DNA of 64,000 nt, taken from contig PALD01000071.1 of NCBI GenBank assembly GCA_002710685.1, positions 124,001 to 188,000 on the forward strand, written 5' to 3'. The stretch comes from Cytophagaceae bacterium. GTDB taxonomy: Bacteria; Bacteroidota; Bacteroidia; Flavobacteriales; Flavobacteriaceae. The notes below the pieces were generated by a model. It did not search any database. It was not told the DNA's origin and saw only the letters and a program-made list of their open reading frames with translations. Made by a program: the position numbers and the translations under genes. Of the stretch, positions 1 through 7,707 are shown in pieces. Numbering within the stretch: position 1 is the first letter of the stretch; every line of letters starts with the position of its first letter.

Positions 1-279
1 CGTGCCTATGCTCAGGGTTTCCATGATTTCTTCACGGGTAACACCGTTGTCATGGCAGCTCTCAAGATGATATTTTACACAATCATCACATCGTAGCACC
101 GTTGAGGCGACCAGGCCTAGCAGTTCTTTAGTCTTGACATCAAGGGCTCCGGGCATAAACGCATTGGTATCCAGGTTGAAGATGCGGTTGACTATCTTGT
201 TTTTTTCGGCCAGGATATTGTCGTTCATCCTGGAACGATATGCGTTGAACTCGGCAACGGGATTTTTTTCAGTTGACAT
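1..279 (-). CDS. Carboxymuconolactone decarboxylase / AhpD-like protein (partial, 3' end outside window)
   Basis: The first 93 codons of a gene that runs off the left edge; ATG at 277-279. The protein carries the AhpD-type active-site pattern: a Glu in VKTKELLG, then CDDC followed three residues later by His (CDDCVKYH), and a downstream ESCHDNGVTREEI segment typical of carboxymuconolactone-decarboxylase-fold proteins. Such proteins are cytoplasmic thiol peroxidase partners or decarboxylases; the CxxC favours a redox role. It starts 47 bp downstream of the tatC stop on the same strand, so it is probably co-transcribed with kdsD-tatC. The exact substrate cannot be judged from a fragment. Confidence 0.8.
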   Translation of the reverse strand, partial: MSTEKNPVAEFNAYRSRMNDNILAEKNKIVNRIFNLDTNAFMPGALDVKTKELLGLVASTVLRCDDCVKYHLESCHDNGVTREEIMETLSIGT

Positions 280-326
280 GTTGCAATTTTTTTTAGGGAT
301 TTATGGTCGCAAGGGGATGGTCATCC

Positions 327-1166
327 TTACTTGTCGCCGGCCAGCTTTTTATCTTCCTTTCTTGTCACAATCGCAGAGATCACGATACTTGCCTCATAGA
401 GGATAAGTATGGGGATGGCCACGATAACCTGGGTGGAGATGTCTGGAGGTGTTATGATTGCCGCTACCAGTAAGACCACCACAAGTGAATATTTACGGTA
501 TTTTCTAAGTATTTGAGGTGTTACTAGGCCTATTTTGGTCAAGAAGAATATAACGATGGGCAGCTCAAAAATCAACCCTGCAGATAGCGCGCTCATACGT
601 ACTAGTCCTATATATGAGTCAATATCAAACTCGTTTTTGACTTGATCGCCCACCGTAAATGTTGCCAAAAAGTTTATGCTCAGGGGCGAAATGACGTAGT
701 ACCCGAACAATACCCCCAGGAAAAACAGTAAACTTGATATGATGATGAAACCACGAGAGTTTTTGCGTTCTTTTTCATATAGTCCTGGAGATATGAATTT
801 CCATACTTCATATAGCACATAGGGAAAGGCAACCACAAAGCCCGTCCATATCGCTGTCCATATCGCAGCATTGAACTGCCCAGACATCTTTCGGCTCTGT
901 ATTATGAAATCAAGGCCGTTTTCATCCATACAGCCCTTGTCTGACCCAAAAATATTTGACAATTGGCACAGCAGGTCATAGGAGACAAAATCTGGCCTGG
1001 AGGGCGCAAAGATGATATCGTTAAAGATAAAATCCTTAAAGACAAAAGCCACTATACCTATGATAACGACCGCAAGTACAGAGCGTATGAGGTGCCATCT
1101 TAGTTCTTCAAGATGGTCGAGAAATGACATTTCTACATTGGGGTCCTTCTTATTCTTTTTTGCCAT
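327..1166 (-). CDS. tatC: Sec-independent protein translocase TatC
   Basis: Multi-spanning inner-membrane receptor of the twin-arginine translocation system, which exports folded proteins. The 279-residue product has the family N-terminus (MSFLDHLEELRWHLIRS), the long periplasmic loop after the first membrane segment, the FVVAFPYVLYEVWKFISPGLYEKE segment typical of TatC, and about six hydrophobic helices. Length is normal to slightly long. Its ATG overlaps the stop of the upstream isomerase by one base (TAATG), implying translational coupling. A likely client lies in this window: the TldD-like protein at 49350, with an RR signal. TatA/B is not present here. Confidence 0.95.
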   Translation of the reverse strand: MAKKNKKDPNVEMSFLDHLEELRWHLIRSVLAVVIIGIVAFVFKDFIFNDIIFAPSRPDFVSYDLLCQLSNIFGSDKGCMDENGLDFIIQSRKMSGQFNAAIWTAIWTGFVVAFPYVLYEVWKFISPGLYEKERKNSRGFIIISSLLFFLGVLFGYYVISPLSINFLATFTVGDQVKNEFDIDSYIGLVRMSALSAGLIFELPIVIFFLTKIGLVTPQILRKYRKYSLVVVLLVAAIITPPDISTQVIVAIPILILYEASIVISAIVTRKEDKKLAGDK

Positions 1167-2152
1167 TATAATATTCCTTCCTTAATAAGATCGTGAATGT
1201 GAACCACACCTGTATAGCACCCGTTTTCATCAGTTGCCAGCAGTTGTGATATGTTATGATTTTCCATGATTTCAAGCGCATAGGCCGCCATGGCACTATT
1301 TGCAACCGTTTTAGGGTCTTTTGACATGATGTCAAGGGCGGTGAGGCCGGTAAGGACCTCGTTGTGCTGAAGCATCCTCCGTATGTCACCGTCAGTTATG
1401 ATACCTACGATTTTTTTATCTTCAAGGACGGCAACGACCCCCAGCATTTTTGCCGAAATTTCGATAATTACGTCCTTGATGGGTGTATTGGTGCTTACCT
1501 GTGGCTTTTCGTTTTGTGCGGTAAGGTCGCTTACGCGCATATATAGTTTTTTTCCCAGGGCACCGCCGGGATGGTATCTTGCAAAGTCCTGGCTTGTAAA
1601 CCCCCTTAATTCCAGCAAGGCTATGGCCAGGGCATCGCCCATAACCATTTGTACGGTGGTACTTGTGGTAGGGGCAAGGTCGTGTGGGCATGCTTCTTTT
1701 TCTGCGTAAGCATATATAATATGGTCTGCCTGTTTTGCCAAAAATGAATCTTTGTTAGACGTGATGGCAATAATCTTGTTCTTTCTGCTTTTAATATAAG
1801 GGACCAGTACCTCGATTTCCGGGGTATTGCCACTCTTTGATAGGCAGATGACAACATCGTCCTTTAAAATAGTGCCCAGGTCACCATGAATTGCATCAGC
1901 AGCATGCATGTAAATGGCCGGTGTGCCCGTGCTATTTAAGGTGGCGACGATTTTTTGAGCAATGATCGCGCTCTTTCCCACACCGGTAAGGATGACCCTG
2001 CCGGTTGAATTGAAAACGGTCTCGACCGCGTGCACAAATCCATCATCAATCAATGACTGGAGATGGGCAAGGGCATCCTGCTCAATATCAATGGTGCGCT
2101 TGGCGCATGCTACAATCTGATCCCGTAAGTTCAAAAGAAAGGATTTATGCAA
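1166..2152 (-). CDS. kdsD: KpsF/GutQ-type sugar-phosphate isomerase (D-arabinose 5-phosphate isomerase)
   Basis: Expected to convert ribulose 5-phosphate to arabinose 5-phosphate, the first step of KDO synthesis for lipopolysaccharide. It has an N-terminal SIS domain (about residues 40-170, with GVGKSAIIAQKI, HGDLG and SKSGNTPE) and two C-terminal CBS domains (about 200-325, with IVGIITDGDIRR). The 328-residue length fits the family. No ATG lies in frame near the N-terminus; the best start is TTG at 2150-2152, so initiation is non-canonical. It is divergent from recQ (63 bp between the starts) and coupled to tatC downstream. The family assignment is firm; the KDO role is inferred from the family. 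Confidence 0.9.
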   Translation of the reverse strand: MHKSFLLNLRDQIVACAKRTIDIEQDALAHLQSLIDDGFVHAVETVFNSTGRVILTGVGKSAIIAQKIVATLNSTGTPAIYMHAADAIHGDLGTILKDDVVICLSKSGNTPEIEVLVPYIKSRKNKIIAITSNKDSFLAKQADHIIYAYAEKEACPHDLAPTTSTTVQMVMGDALAIALLELRGFTSQDFARYHPGGALGKKLYMRVSDLTAQNEKPQVSTNTPIKDVIIEISAKMLGVVAVLEDKKIVGIITDGDIRRMLQHNEVLTGLTALDIMSKDPKTVANSAMAAYALEIMENHNISQLLATDENGCYTGVVHIHDLIKEGIL

Positions 2153-2215
2153 TTTTTTCTGATGGGAAATTATTATATTTAGATTGCAAATGTATGTAAA
2201 ATTGAAGCAAGATTG

Positions 2216-4414
2216 ATGAGTAAGGAAGAAATCGATTTACACGCGGCGCTCAAGAAATACTTTGGCTTTAGCCAGTTTAAAGGCTTACAGGAAAAGGTTA
2301 TCAAAAGTATTGTAAACGGGCATCACACCTTTGTCATCATGCCCACGGGGGGCGGTAAATCGCTATGTTACCAGCTGCCGGCATTGATTGAAGAGGGCAC
2401 CGCCATTGTTGTATCGCCCCTTATCGCCTTGATGAAGAATCAAGTGGACGCCCTGCGGGGGCTATCAAATGAAAATGGAATAGCCCATGTGATGAACTCA
2501 TCACTTACTAAAGGTGAGCTCAAACAGGTGCGGGAAGATATCGTGAATGGTGTCACAAAACTGCTCTATGTTGCCCCAGAATCGCTGACCAAGGAGGAAA
2601 ATGTAGAGTTTCTAAGGGCGCAGACAATTTCTTTTGTTGCCGTTGACGAAGCACATTGCATCAGTGAATGGGGGCATGACTTTAGGCCTGAGTACCGCAA
2701 CCTGCGTAGTATAATCAAGCGCATAGGTGATAATATACCCATCATAGGCCTCACGGCCACCGCGACGCCCAAGGTTCAAGAAGATATTATAAAAAACCTG
2801 GGCATGAAGGATGCAAATACGTTCAAAGCCTCTTTCAACAGGCCCAACCTGTATTATGAAATACGCCCCAAAACAAAAAATGTTGATGCTGACATCATAC
2901 GTTTTGTAAAGCAAAACGAAGGAAAGAGCGGCATTATCTATTGCCTGAGCCGTAAAAAGGTTGAAGAACTGGCACAGGTACTCCAGGTCAATGGATTTAA
3001 AGCCGTGCCCTACCACGCCGGGCTGGATGCAAAGACCCGCGCCAGGCATCAGGACATGTTCTTGATGGAAGATGTGGATGTGGTGATTGCCACGATTGCA
3101 TTTGGCATGGGTATCGACAAGCCCGATGTGCGCTTCGTGATCCATCATGATATCCCCAAGAGTATAGAAAGCTATTACCAGGAAACGGGTAGGGCCGGCC
3201 GTGATGGCGGGGAAGGCCATTGCCTGGCCTATTACTCTTATAAGGATATAGAGAAGCTTGAGAAATTCATGAGTGGCAAGCCTGTTGCAGAGCAGGAAAT
3301 AGGCCATGCACTGCTTCAGGATGTTGTGGCTTATGCCGAAACCTCCATGTCGCGCAGAAAATTCATCCTACATTATTTTGGCGAAGATTTTGACAATGAC
3401 ACCGGTGCTGGAGGGGATATGGATGACAATGTGCGCAACCCCAAAAAAGAACATGAGGCAAGCGAGAATGTAATAAAATTACTGGATGTTGTTCAAAAAA
3501 CGGGAGCTATTTATAAGATGAAGGACCTGGTTAACACCCTAGTGGGCAAAAACAACGCCATTATTTCATCGCACAAGACTAATGAAGAAGCATATTTTGG
3601 TTCTGGCAAGGATAAAGACTCACATTACTGGAAGGCACTGGTGCGACAAGTTATCGTTTCAGGCCTGCTCAAGAAGGATATAGAGACCTACGGCGTCATA
3701 AAGTTATCGCCCCTTGGTAAGGAATTTCTCAAAAAACCCACGTCATTCATGATGACAGAGGATCATATTTTTGATGAAAATGCAACAGATTTGACCCCCA
3801 GCGGTGCAAGAGCGGGTGGGGGAGCCGATCAAAAGTTGATTCTCATGCTCAAGGACCTGCGCAAAAAGGTAAGCAAGAAAAAAGGCGTGCCGCCGTATGT
3901 GGTCTTTCAAGATCCCTCGCTTGAGGACATGTCCATAAAATACCCCGTGACCATAGATGAACTTTCTAATGTCAACGGTGTGGGAGAGGGCAAGGCAAAA
4001 AAATATGGACGTGAATTTATCGACCTTATCTCCCGGTATGTAGATGAAAATGAGATTATACGCCCTGATGACCTTGTGGTAAAATCAACAGGTTCAAACA
4101 GTGCCCTCAAACTATACATTATCCAAAACGTGGACCGCAAACTGCCGCTTGATGATATCGCTTCTGCAAAAGGGCTTGAGATGCCAGATTTTGTCAAGGA
4201 AATGGAAGCCATAGTCTATAGCGGGACCAAGCTCAACATTGATTACTGGATTGATGAAATCCTAGACGAGGACCAGCAAGAAGAACTCCATGAGTATTTC
4301 CTGGAGTCAGAAACCGATAAAATAGAAGACGCCATGGAAGAATTTGATGGCGATTATGAAGATGATGAGCTGCGCTTATACCGGATAAAATTCATTAGCG
4401 AGGTGGCAAATTAA
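2216..4414 (+). CDS. recQ: ATP-dependent DNA helicase RecQ
   Basis: Superfamily 2 3'-5' DNA helicase for recombination and repair. In the 732-residue product one sees the Q motif region (FGFSQFKGLQEKVI), Walker A (GGGKSLCYQLPA, about residue 46), the DEAH box with the RecQ aromatic loop (DEAHCISEWGHDFRPEY, about 143), the helicase C-terminal QETGRAGRDG motif, a winged-helix (RQC) region, and an HRDC domain (about 540-610). The usual zinc-binding Cys cluster of RecQ is not obvious after residue 370; the region reads MSRRKFILHYFGEDF. A TTG at 2213 could add one residue, but the ATG at 2216 is the natural start. Confidence 0.96.
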   Translation: MSKEEIDLHAALKKYFGFSQFKGLQEKVIKSIVNGHHTFVIMPTGGGKSLCYQLPALIEEGTAIVVSPLIALMKNQVDALRGLSNENGIAHVMNSSLTKGELKQVREDIVNGVTKLLYVAPESLTKEENVEFLRAQTISFVAVDEAHCISEWGHDFRPEYRNLRSIIKRIGDNIPIIGLTATATPKVQEDIIKNLGMKDANTFKASFNRPNLYYEIRPKTKNVDADIIRFVKQNEGKSGIIYCLSRKKVEELAQVLQVNGFKAVPYHAGLDAKTRARHQDMFLMEDVDVVIATIAFGMGIDKPDVRFVIHHDIPKSIESYYQETGRAGRDGGEGHCLAYYSYKDIEKLEKFMSGKPVAEQEIGHALLQDVVAYAETSMSRRKFILHYFGEDFDNDTGAGGDMDDNVRNPKKEHEASENVIKLLDVVQKTGAIYKMKDLVNTLVGKNNAIISSHKTNEEAYFGSGKDKDSHYWKALVRQVIVSGLLKKDIETYGVIKLSPLGKEFLKKPTSFMMTEDHIFDENATDLTPSGARAGGGADQKLILMLKDLRKKVSKKKGVPPYVVFQDPSLEDMSIKYPVTIDELSNVNGVGEGKAKKYGREFIDLISRYVDENEIIRPDDLVVKSTGSNSALKLYIIQNVDRKLPLDDIASAKGLEMPDFVKEMEAIVYSGTKLNIDYWIDEILDEDQQEELHEYFLESETDKIEDAMEEFDGDYEDDELRLYRIKFISEVAN

Positions 4415-4768
4415 ATAAAGAGGTTAACCTGCTTATTTTTGTTTTTTTTAATTTGGATTTAGATAATGGAAAAGCGAGTATTGCTTTGATTGTAAATCAA
4501 ATAGGGTGAGAAAAGATGAGTTTCTTACGTTTGTTGATTATAGAGATAACTTGCCTGAATTTTTTTAAAAATGATACTACAGAAACTATGTTATCATCAG
4601 ACCCCATGGTAGCTATCCTTAATTTTTTGGTGAATATATGCGCAGCGACTCATTTGGGATTTAATGAGGAGTGGATTGTCGTTGAGTAATCCGTTAATCT
4701 TCTTATAAATAAAGCCGCTTTTTTGAACGGTTTTTCTTTTTCTGGGTAATTTCGAAAAAAAAGAAACC
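4415..4768. other. Intergenic stretch without a recognisable gene
   Basis: 354 bp of AT-rich sequence between recQ and the small lipoprotein gene. No credible ORF or RNA gene is visible. The last 40 bp hold an imperfect T-run/A-run inverted repeat (about 4729-4768) that could form a weak hairpin directly before the next start codon. Confidence 0.5.
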
Positions 4769-5167
4769 ATGAAAACCCAGATAAAACTTTTGGCGACAGC
4801 CATAGTATTGACATTGCTTACCGCTTGTGGGGCAAAAAAAACCACTAAAACGACCTCGATCTATGGTGATTGGGAACTGGAAAAAGCCATCTGTTTCTGC
4901 CCCTTTACAGATGAAACTGATTTTAGTACAAACACACTTTCAATTCAGCCCAATCAAATCAAGATAGCCAGTCCAGAAGACAGGCAGTTCATAAAACCCA
5001 CGGGCACCTATGATTTCTCTACAGAAAATCAATATCTCAAAATAGGGGAGACCACGGAGTATTCTTATGAACTCAAGGACGGCAATCTCATCATAAAATT
5101 CCTGGAAGAGCCAGAACTGGCCGATGATGAACTGACCTTGATCTACAGGCCGGCATCTGGAAAATAG
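4769..5167 (+). CDS. Small lipoprotein with lipocalin-like C-terminal region
   Basis: 132-residue exported lipoprotein of unknown role. The N-terminus is a type II signal peptide ending in the lipobox LLTAC (Cys about residue 20), followed by a Lys/Thr-rich linker. The remainder begins SIYGDWELEKAIC and looks like a short beta-rich lipocalin-like domain, in which an opening GxW is common. ATG at 4769 gives a good signal peptide. It stands alone between recQ and the PPIase gene. Lipoprotein nature is clear; the fold is only a suggestion. Confidence 0.75.
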   Translation: MKTQIKLLATAIVLTLLTACGAKKTTKTTSIYGDWELEKAICFCPFTDETDFSTNTLSIQPNQIKIASPEDRQFIKPTGTYDFSTENQYLKIGETTEYSYELKDGNLIIKFLEEPELADDELTLIYRPASGK

Positions 5168-5170
5168 TAT

Positions 5171-5187
5171 TTTGGCTTTAAGCCAAA
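5171..5187. repeat. Interspersed palindrome, GGC type
   Basis: TTTGGCTTTAAGCCAAA: perfect 8-bp arms around one base, 3 bp after the lipoprotein stop codon. Member of the dispersed palindrome family described in the findings. Confidence 0.75.
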
Positions 5188-5229
5188 TCAACACCCACGC
5201 TTTTTAAGGGCTAAACCTTTTACAATCCG

Positions 5230-5237
5230 TATCTTTG
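5230..5237 (+). promoter_or_regulatory. Bacteroidota-type -7 element (TATCTTTG) for the PPIase gene
   Basis: TATCTTTG fits the Bacteroidota -7 consensus TAnnTTTG exactly and lies 24 bp before the ATG at 5262. No clear -33 TTTG is visible at the right distance, so this rests on the -7 box and position only. Confidence 0.5.
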
Positions 5238-5261
5238 CACCTCAATTTTTAAAACGAAGAC

Positions 5262-6194
5262 ATGCAAGACGGTATTTATGCTAAATTTCATACGCCCAAA
5301 GGCGAAATCTTGGTAAAACTTACCCATGATAAAACCCCGGGAACGGTAGGTAACTTTGTTGCCCTGGCCGAAGGAAACCTGGAAAATGATGCAAAAAAGC
5401 AGGGGACCCCATACTACGACGGTCTTAAATTTCACCGTGTCATCCCAGATTTTATGGTGCAGGGGGGTGACCCTAACGGCACGGGATCTGGTGGTCCTGG
5501 TTACAACTTTGATGATGAGTTTCACCCAGACCTAAAGCACACGGGTCCTGGTATCCTTTCTATGGCTAATGCGGGTCCCGGTACTAACGGGAGCCAGTTT
5601 TTTATCACGCACGTGGAGACGCCATGGCTTGATAACAAGCATACGGTTTTTGGCCACGTGGTAGAGGGTCAGGATGTGGTAGATAGCATTGCACAGGGCG
5701 ACACGATGGATAAAGTAGAAATCATCCGTGAGGGTGAAGAAGCTAAAAACTGGAATGCCGTTGAGGCTTTCCGCAAGTTTGAGGGTTCACGTGAAGAGCG
5801 TATAAAACAAGAAAAAGAGGCGCAAAAAGCAGCTCTTGATAAACTTTCTGCCGGGTTTAAGGAAACTGAAAGCGGATTGCGCTATCAAATCATCCAGGAA
5901 GGCAGCGGCAAGCCGGCCGTGAAAGGAAATCAAGTTTCCGTTCATTACAAGGGTCAATTGGCTGACGGTACCGTGTTTGATTCTTCATACAAGCGCAACC
6001 AGCCACTGGATTTTACCGTGGGCATAGGCCAGGTGATTGCTGGTTGGGATGAAGGTATTTTATTGCTTAAAGAAGGTGACAAGGCACGTTTTGTGATTCC
6101 ATCAGCCCTGGGTTATGGTAGTCGTGGTGCAGGTGGTGTTATCCCACCAGATGCTATTTTAGTATTTGATGTTGAGCTTGTAAAAGCAGGATAA
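5262..6194 (+). CDS. Dual-family peptidyl-prolyl cis-trans isomerase (cyclophilin-FKBP fusion)
   Basis: Two unrelated proline-isomerase folds in one 310-residue chain. Residues about 1-160 are a cyclophilin ([47 protein letters not shown]). A charged linker (about 165-195) follows, then an FKBP domain (about 195-308) with [28 protein letters not shown] and [17 protein letters not shown]. No signal peptide, so cytoplasmic. The same cyclophilin-then-FKBP order is known as CFBP, described from Flavobacterium johnsoniae. Monocistronic, with its own -7 box. Role: catalysed prolyl isomerisation and probably chaperoning. Confidence 0.95.
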   Translation: MQDGIYAKFHTPKGEILVKLTHDKTPGTVGNFVALAEGNLENDAKKQGTPYYDGLKFHRVIPDFMVQGGDPNGTGSGGPGYNFDDEFHPDLKHTGPGILSMANAGPGTNGSQFFITHVETPWLDNKHTVFGHVVEGQDVVDSIAQGDTMDKVEIIREGEEAKNWNAVEAFRKFEGSREERIKQEKEAQKAALDKLSAGFKETESGLRYQIIQEGSGKPAVKGNQVSVHYKGQLADGTVFDSSYKRNQPLDFTVGIGQVIAGWDEGILLLKEGDKARFVIPSALGYGSRGAGGVIPPDAILVFDVELVKAG

Positions 6195-6206
6195 TGCCCT
6201 CCTAAA

Positions 6207-6223
6207 TCCTCCCAAAGGGAGGA
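6207..6223. repeat. Intergenic hairpin TCCTCCC-AAA-GGGAGGA
   Basis: Perfect 7-bp stem with an AAA loop in the 36-bp gap between the convergent PPIase and apt genes, preceded by CCTAAA. There is no following T-run, so it is not a textbook terminator, although its place between two convergent stops would suit one. Confidence 0.55.
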
Positions 6224-6230
6224 CTATAAA

Positions 6231-6743
6231 TCAATATTCTAAAAGGGAGTGGATGCTGCGCTTATGTAGTTTTTCGCTCCCTTTTAAAAATTTAAGCTCC
6301 ATCAAAAAACTCACTTGGGCCACGTTTGCTCCGGTGGTCTCAATTAGTTCGCAAGCAGCTTTTGCCGTTCCTCCAGTGGCCAGAACATCATCGTGAAGCA
6401 GCACATTATCTTCCGCCGTAAGGCAATCGCTTTGCATCTCCAGGCAATCCTCGCCATACTCCAGCGCATAACTTTTTGACAAAACTTCACCAGGCAATTT
6501 TCCAGGTTTTCGAATAGGGATAAAACCTACGCCCAACTTCTGTGCAATCAAGATTCCCAATAAAAATCCGCGGGATTCTATGCCCACGACTTTTGTGATA
6601 TTTTTATCCTGTACCGCTTCCGCGAAAAGCGTGGCCGCATAATCCACTGCCGCCGGGTCATTGAGCAGCGGACATATATCTTTAAAGATGATGCCTTCTT
6701 TAGGAAAATCAGGAACGTCCTTGATGTACTTGCTTAAATCCAT
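6231..6743 (-). CDS. apt: Adenine phosphoribosyltransferase
   Basis: Purine salvage enzyme making AMP from adenine and PRPP. The 170-residue product matches the usual length and has the family signature: FPKEGIIFKDICPLL near the N-terminus, VVGIESRGFLLG, the PIRKPGKLPG loop, and the PRPP-binding loop VLLHDDVLATGGTAKAA (about 110-127). The canonical VDD of the PRPP loop reads HDD here, a mild variation. ATG at 6741-6743. Monocistronic and divergent from the DUF423 gene. Confidence 0.95.
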   Translation of the reverse strand: MDLSKYIKDVPDFPKEGIIFKDICPLLNDPAAVDYAATLFAEAVQDKNITKVVGIESRGFLLGILIAQKLGVGFIPIRKPGKLPGEVLSKSYALEYGEDCLEMQSDCLTAEDNVLLHDDVLATGGTAKAACELIETTGANVAQVSFLMELKFLKGSEKLHKRSIHSLLEY

Positions 6744-6789
6744 GTGGGAAAGTTATTCAATTTCGCCGTCAGGCTGAAAAACAATTGGT

Positions 6790-6797
6790 TAATTTCG
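6790..6797 (+). promoter_or_regulatory. Possible -7 element (TAATTTCG) for the DUF423 gene
   Basis: TAATTTCG differs from TAnnTTTG at one position and lies 16 bp before the ATG at 6814. No well-placed -33 box was seen. Confidence 0.3.
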
Positions 6798-6813
6798 CAT
6801 AAAATTATCCAGC

Positions 6814-7206
6814 ATGAACGATATTTTAATGACACAGGTTTTTGGGGCTTTCTTCGGGTTTTTAGGGATAATCCTGGGAGCTTTTGGAGCGCATGCGCTT
6901 AAAAAGCGATTTACTGCAGACCAACTCACAAGTTGGGAAACCGGCGTAAAATATCAAATGTATCACGCGCTGGTTTTACTGATCATAGGTTTTAACCTGG
7001 GCTTCAATACAGGGTTGGAAAACGCGGTTGCCTGGCTGTTCGTGATAGGCACGGTGTTGTTTTCGTTCAGTATTTATGGGTTGTGCATCAGCGGTGCGAC
7101 GGGTAAAAAATGGAAGTTTCTGGGCCCCATAACCCCACTGGGCGGACTTTGCCTCGCAGCAGGCTGGATTTGTTTACTGGTGTATTTTGTAAAAGAATTT
7201 GTTTAG
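6814..7206 (+). CDS. DUF423 family inner-membrane protein
   Basis: Small 130-residue membrane protein of the DUF423 (YgdD-like) family, function unknown. It has four hydrophobic helices (about 8-25, 48-65, 70-90, 105-125) and the family hallmark GAFGAHALK after the first helix, plus TGVKYQMYHALVLL. Two starts are possible, ATG at 6814 or 6829 (MTQVFG); the second matches the shorter N-terminus common in the family. The end overlaps the convergent gene at 7203 by 4 bp. Confidence 0.9.
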   Translation: MNDILMTQVFGAFFGFLGIILGAFGAHALKKRFTADQLTSWETGVKYQMYHALVLLIIGFNLGFNTGLENAVAWLFVIGTVLFSFSIYGLCISGATGKKWKFLGPITPLGGLCLAAGWICLLVYFVKEFV

Positions 7207-7649
7207 GCTAAAGCCAAATCTTCTTCTTTTTCATACTCAAATAACCTCGAGTAATCCATCACAATTTCCACGCTGTCAAGCTTGCATAAATATTCAACAA
7301 CGCCTTGTAAACCATTAAAAAGGATTTCTTTGTCGGTTGCGTTTTTTGGCTTTACCCCATTGTGGCGTAGTGGTAAAGAATAGCCGCAATGTTGTAAAAA
7401 TGTTGCTTCAATCTCAAGGATTTCAAGCGGTGAATATCCGCCAAATTTCCTCCCCATCATCTCATGAACCTTGCCCACATAATTGAGGTTGAGACTTCCG
7501 TGGTTGTCGCTCAGGTGCTTCCAGCTATCCGTGTTGTTGAGGATGTTGCCCACGGCACATTGCTTGCAGCATTCAGGGTTTAAGGTGTTTCCGTGAAATG
7601 CAGAGTATAGTTTTGTAATTGCATTCTCAAGTCTCGCGGTAGTCTTCAT
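7203..7649 (-). CDS. Conserved flavobacterial protein of unknown function with a CC-x2-C cluster
   Basis: 148-residue soluble protein. Visible features are the cluster PECCKQCAVGN (residues about 25-35), one further Cys in LQHCGY, and a helical C-terminus ending in an acidic YEKEEDLALA. I recall related flavobacterial proteins carrying the label 'Na+-translocating NADH-quinone reductase subunit F', but nothing here resembles the NqrF flavin or ferredoxin domains, so I leave the function open. The Cys cluster could bind metal. ATG at 7647-7649. It overlaps the convergent DUF423 gene by 4 bp. Confidence 0.7.
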   Translation of the reverse strand: MKTTARLENAITKLYSAFHGNTLNPECCKQCAVGNILNNTDSWKHLSDNHGSLNLNYVGKVHEMMGRKFGGYSPLEILEIEATFLQHCGYSLPLRHNGVKPKNATDKEILFNGLQGVVEYLCKLDSVEIVMDYSRLFEYEKEEDLALA

Positions 7650-7707
7650 AGCAATGATTTATGACATAAAATTACTCAAAATCAGTCATTATGTGAAGCA
7701 TGTTTTG

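Noticed and set aside
2612..3307. 231-codon ORF antisense to recQ
   Set aside because: It lies wholly inside an intact recQ helicase frame, has no recognisable domain, and reflects codon bias of the true gene.
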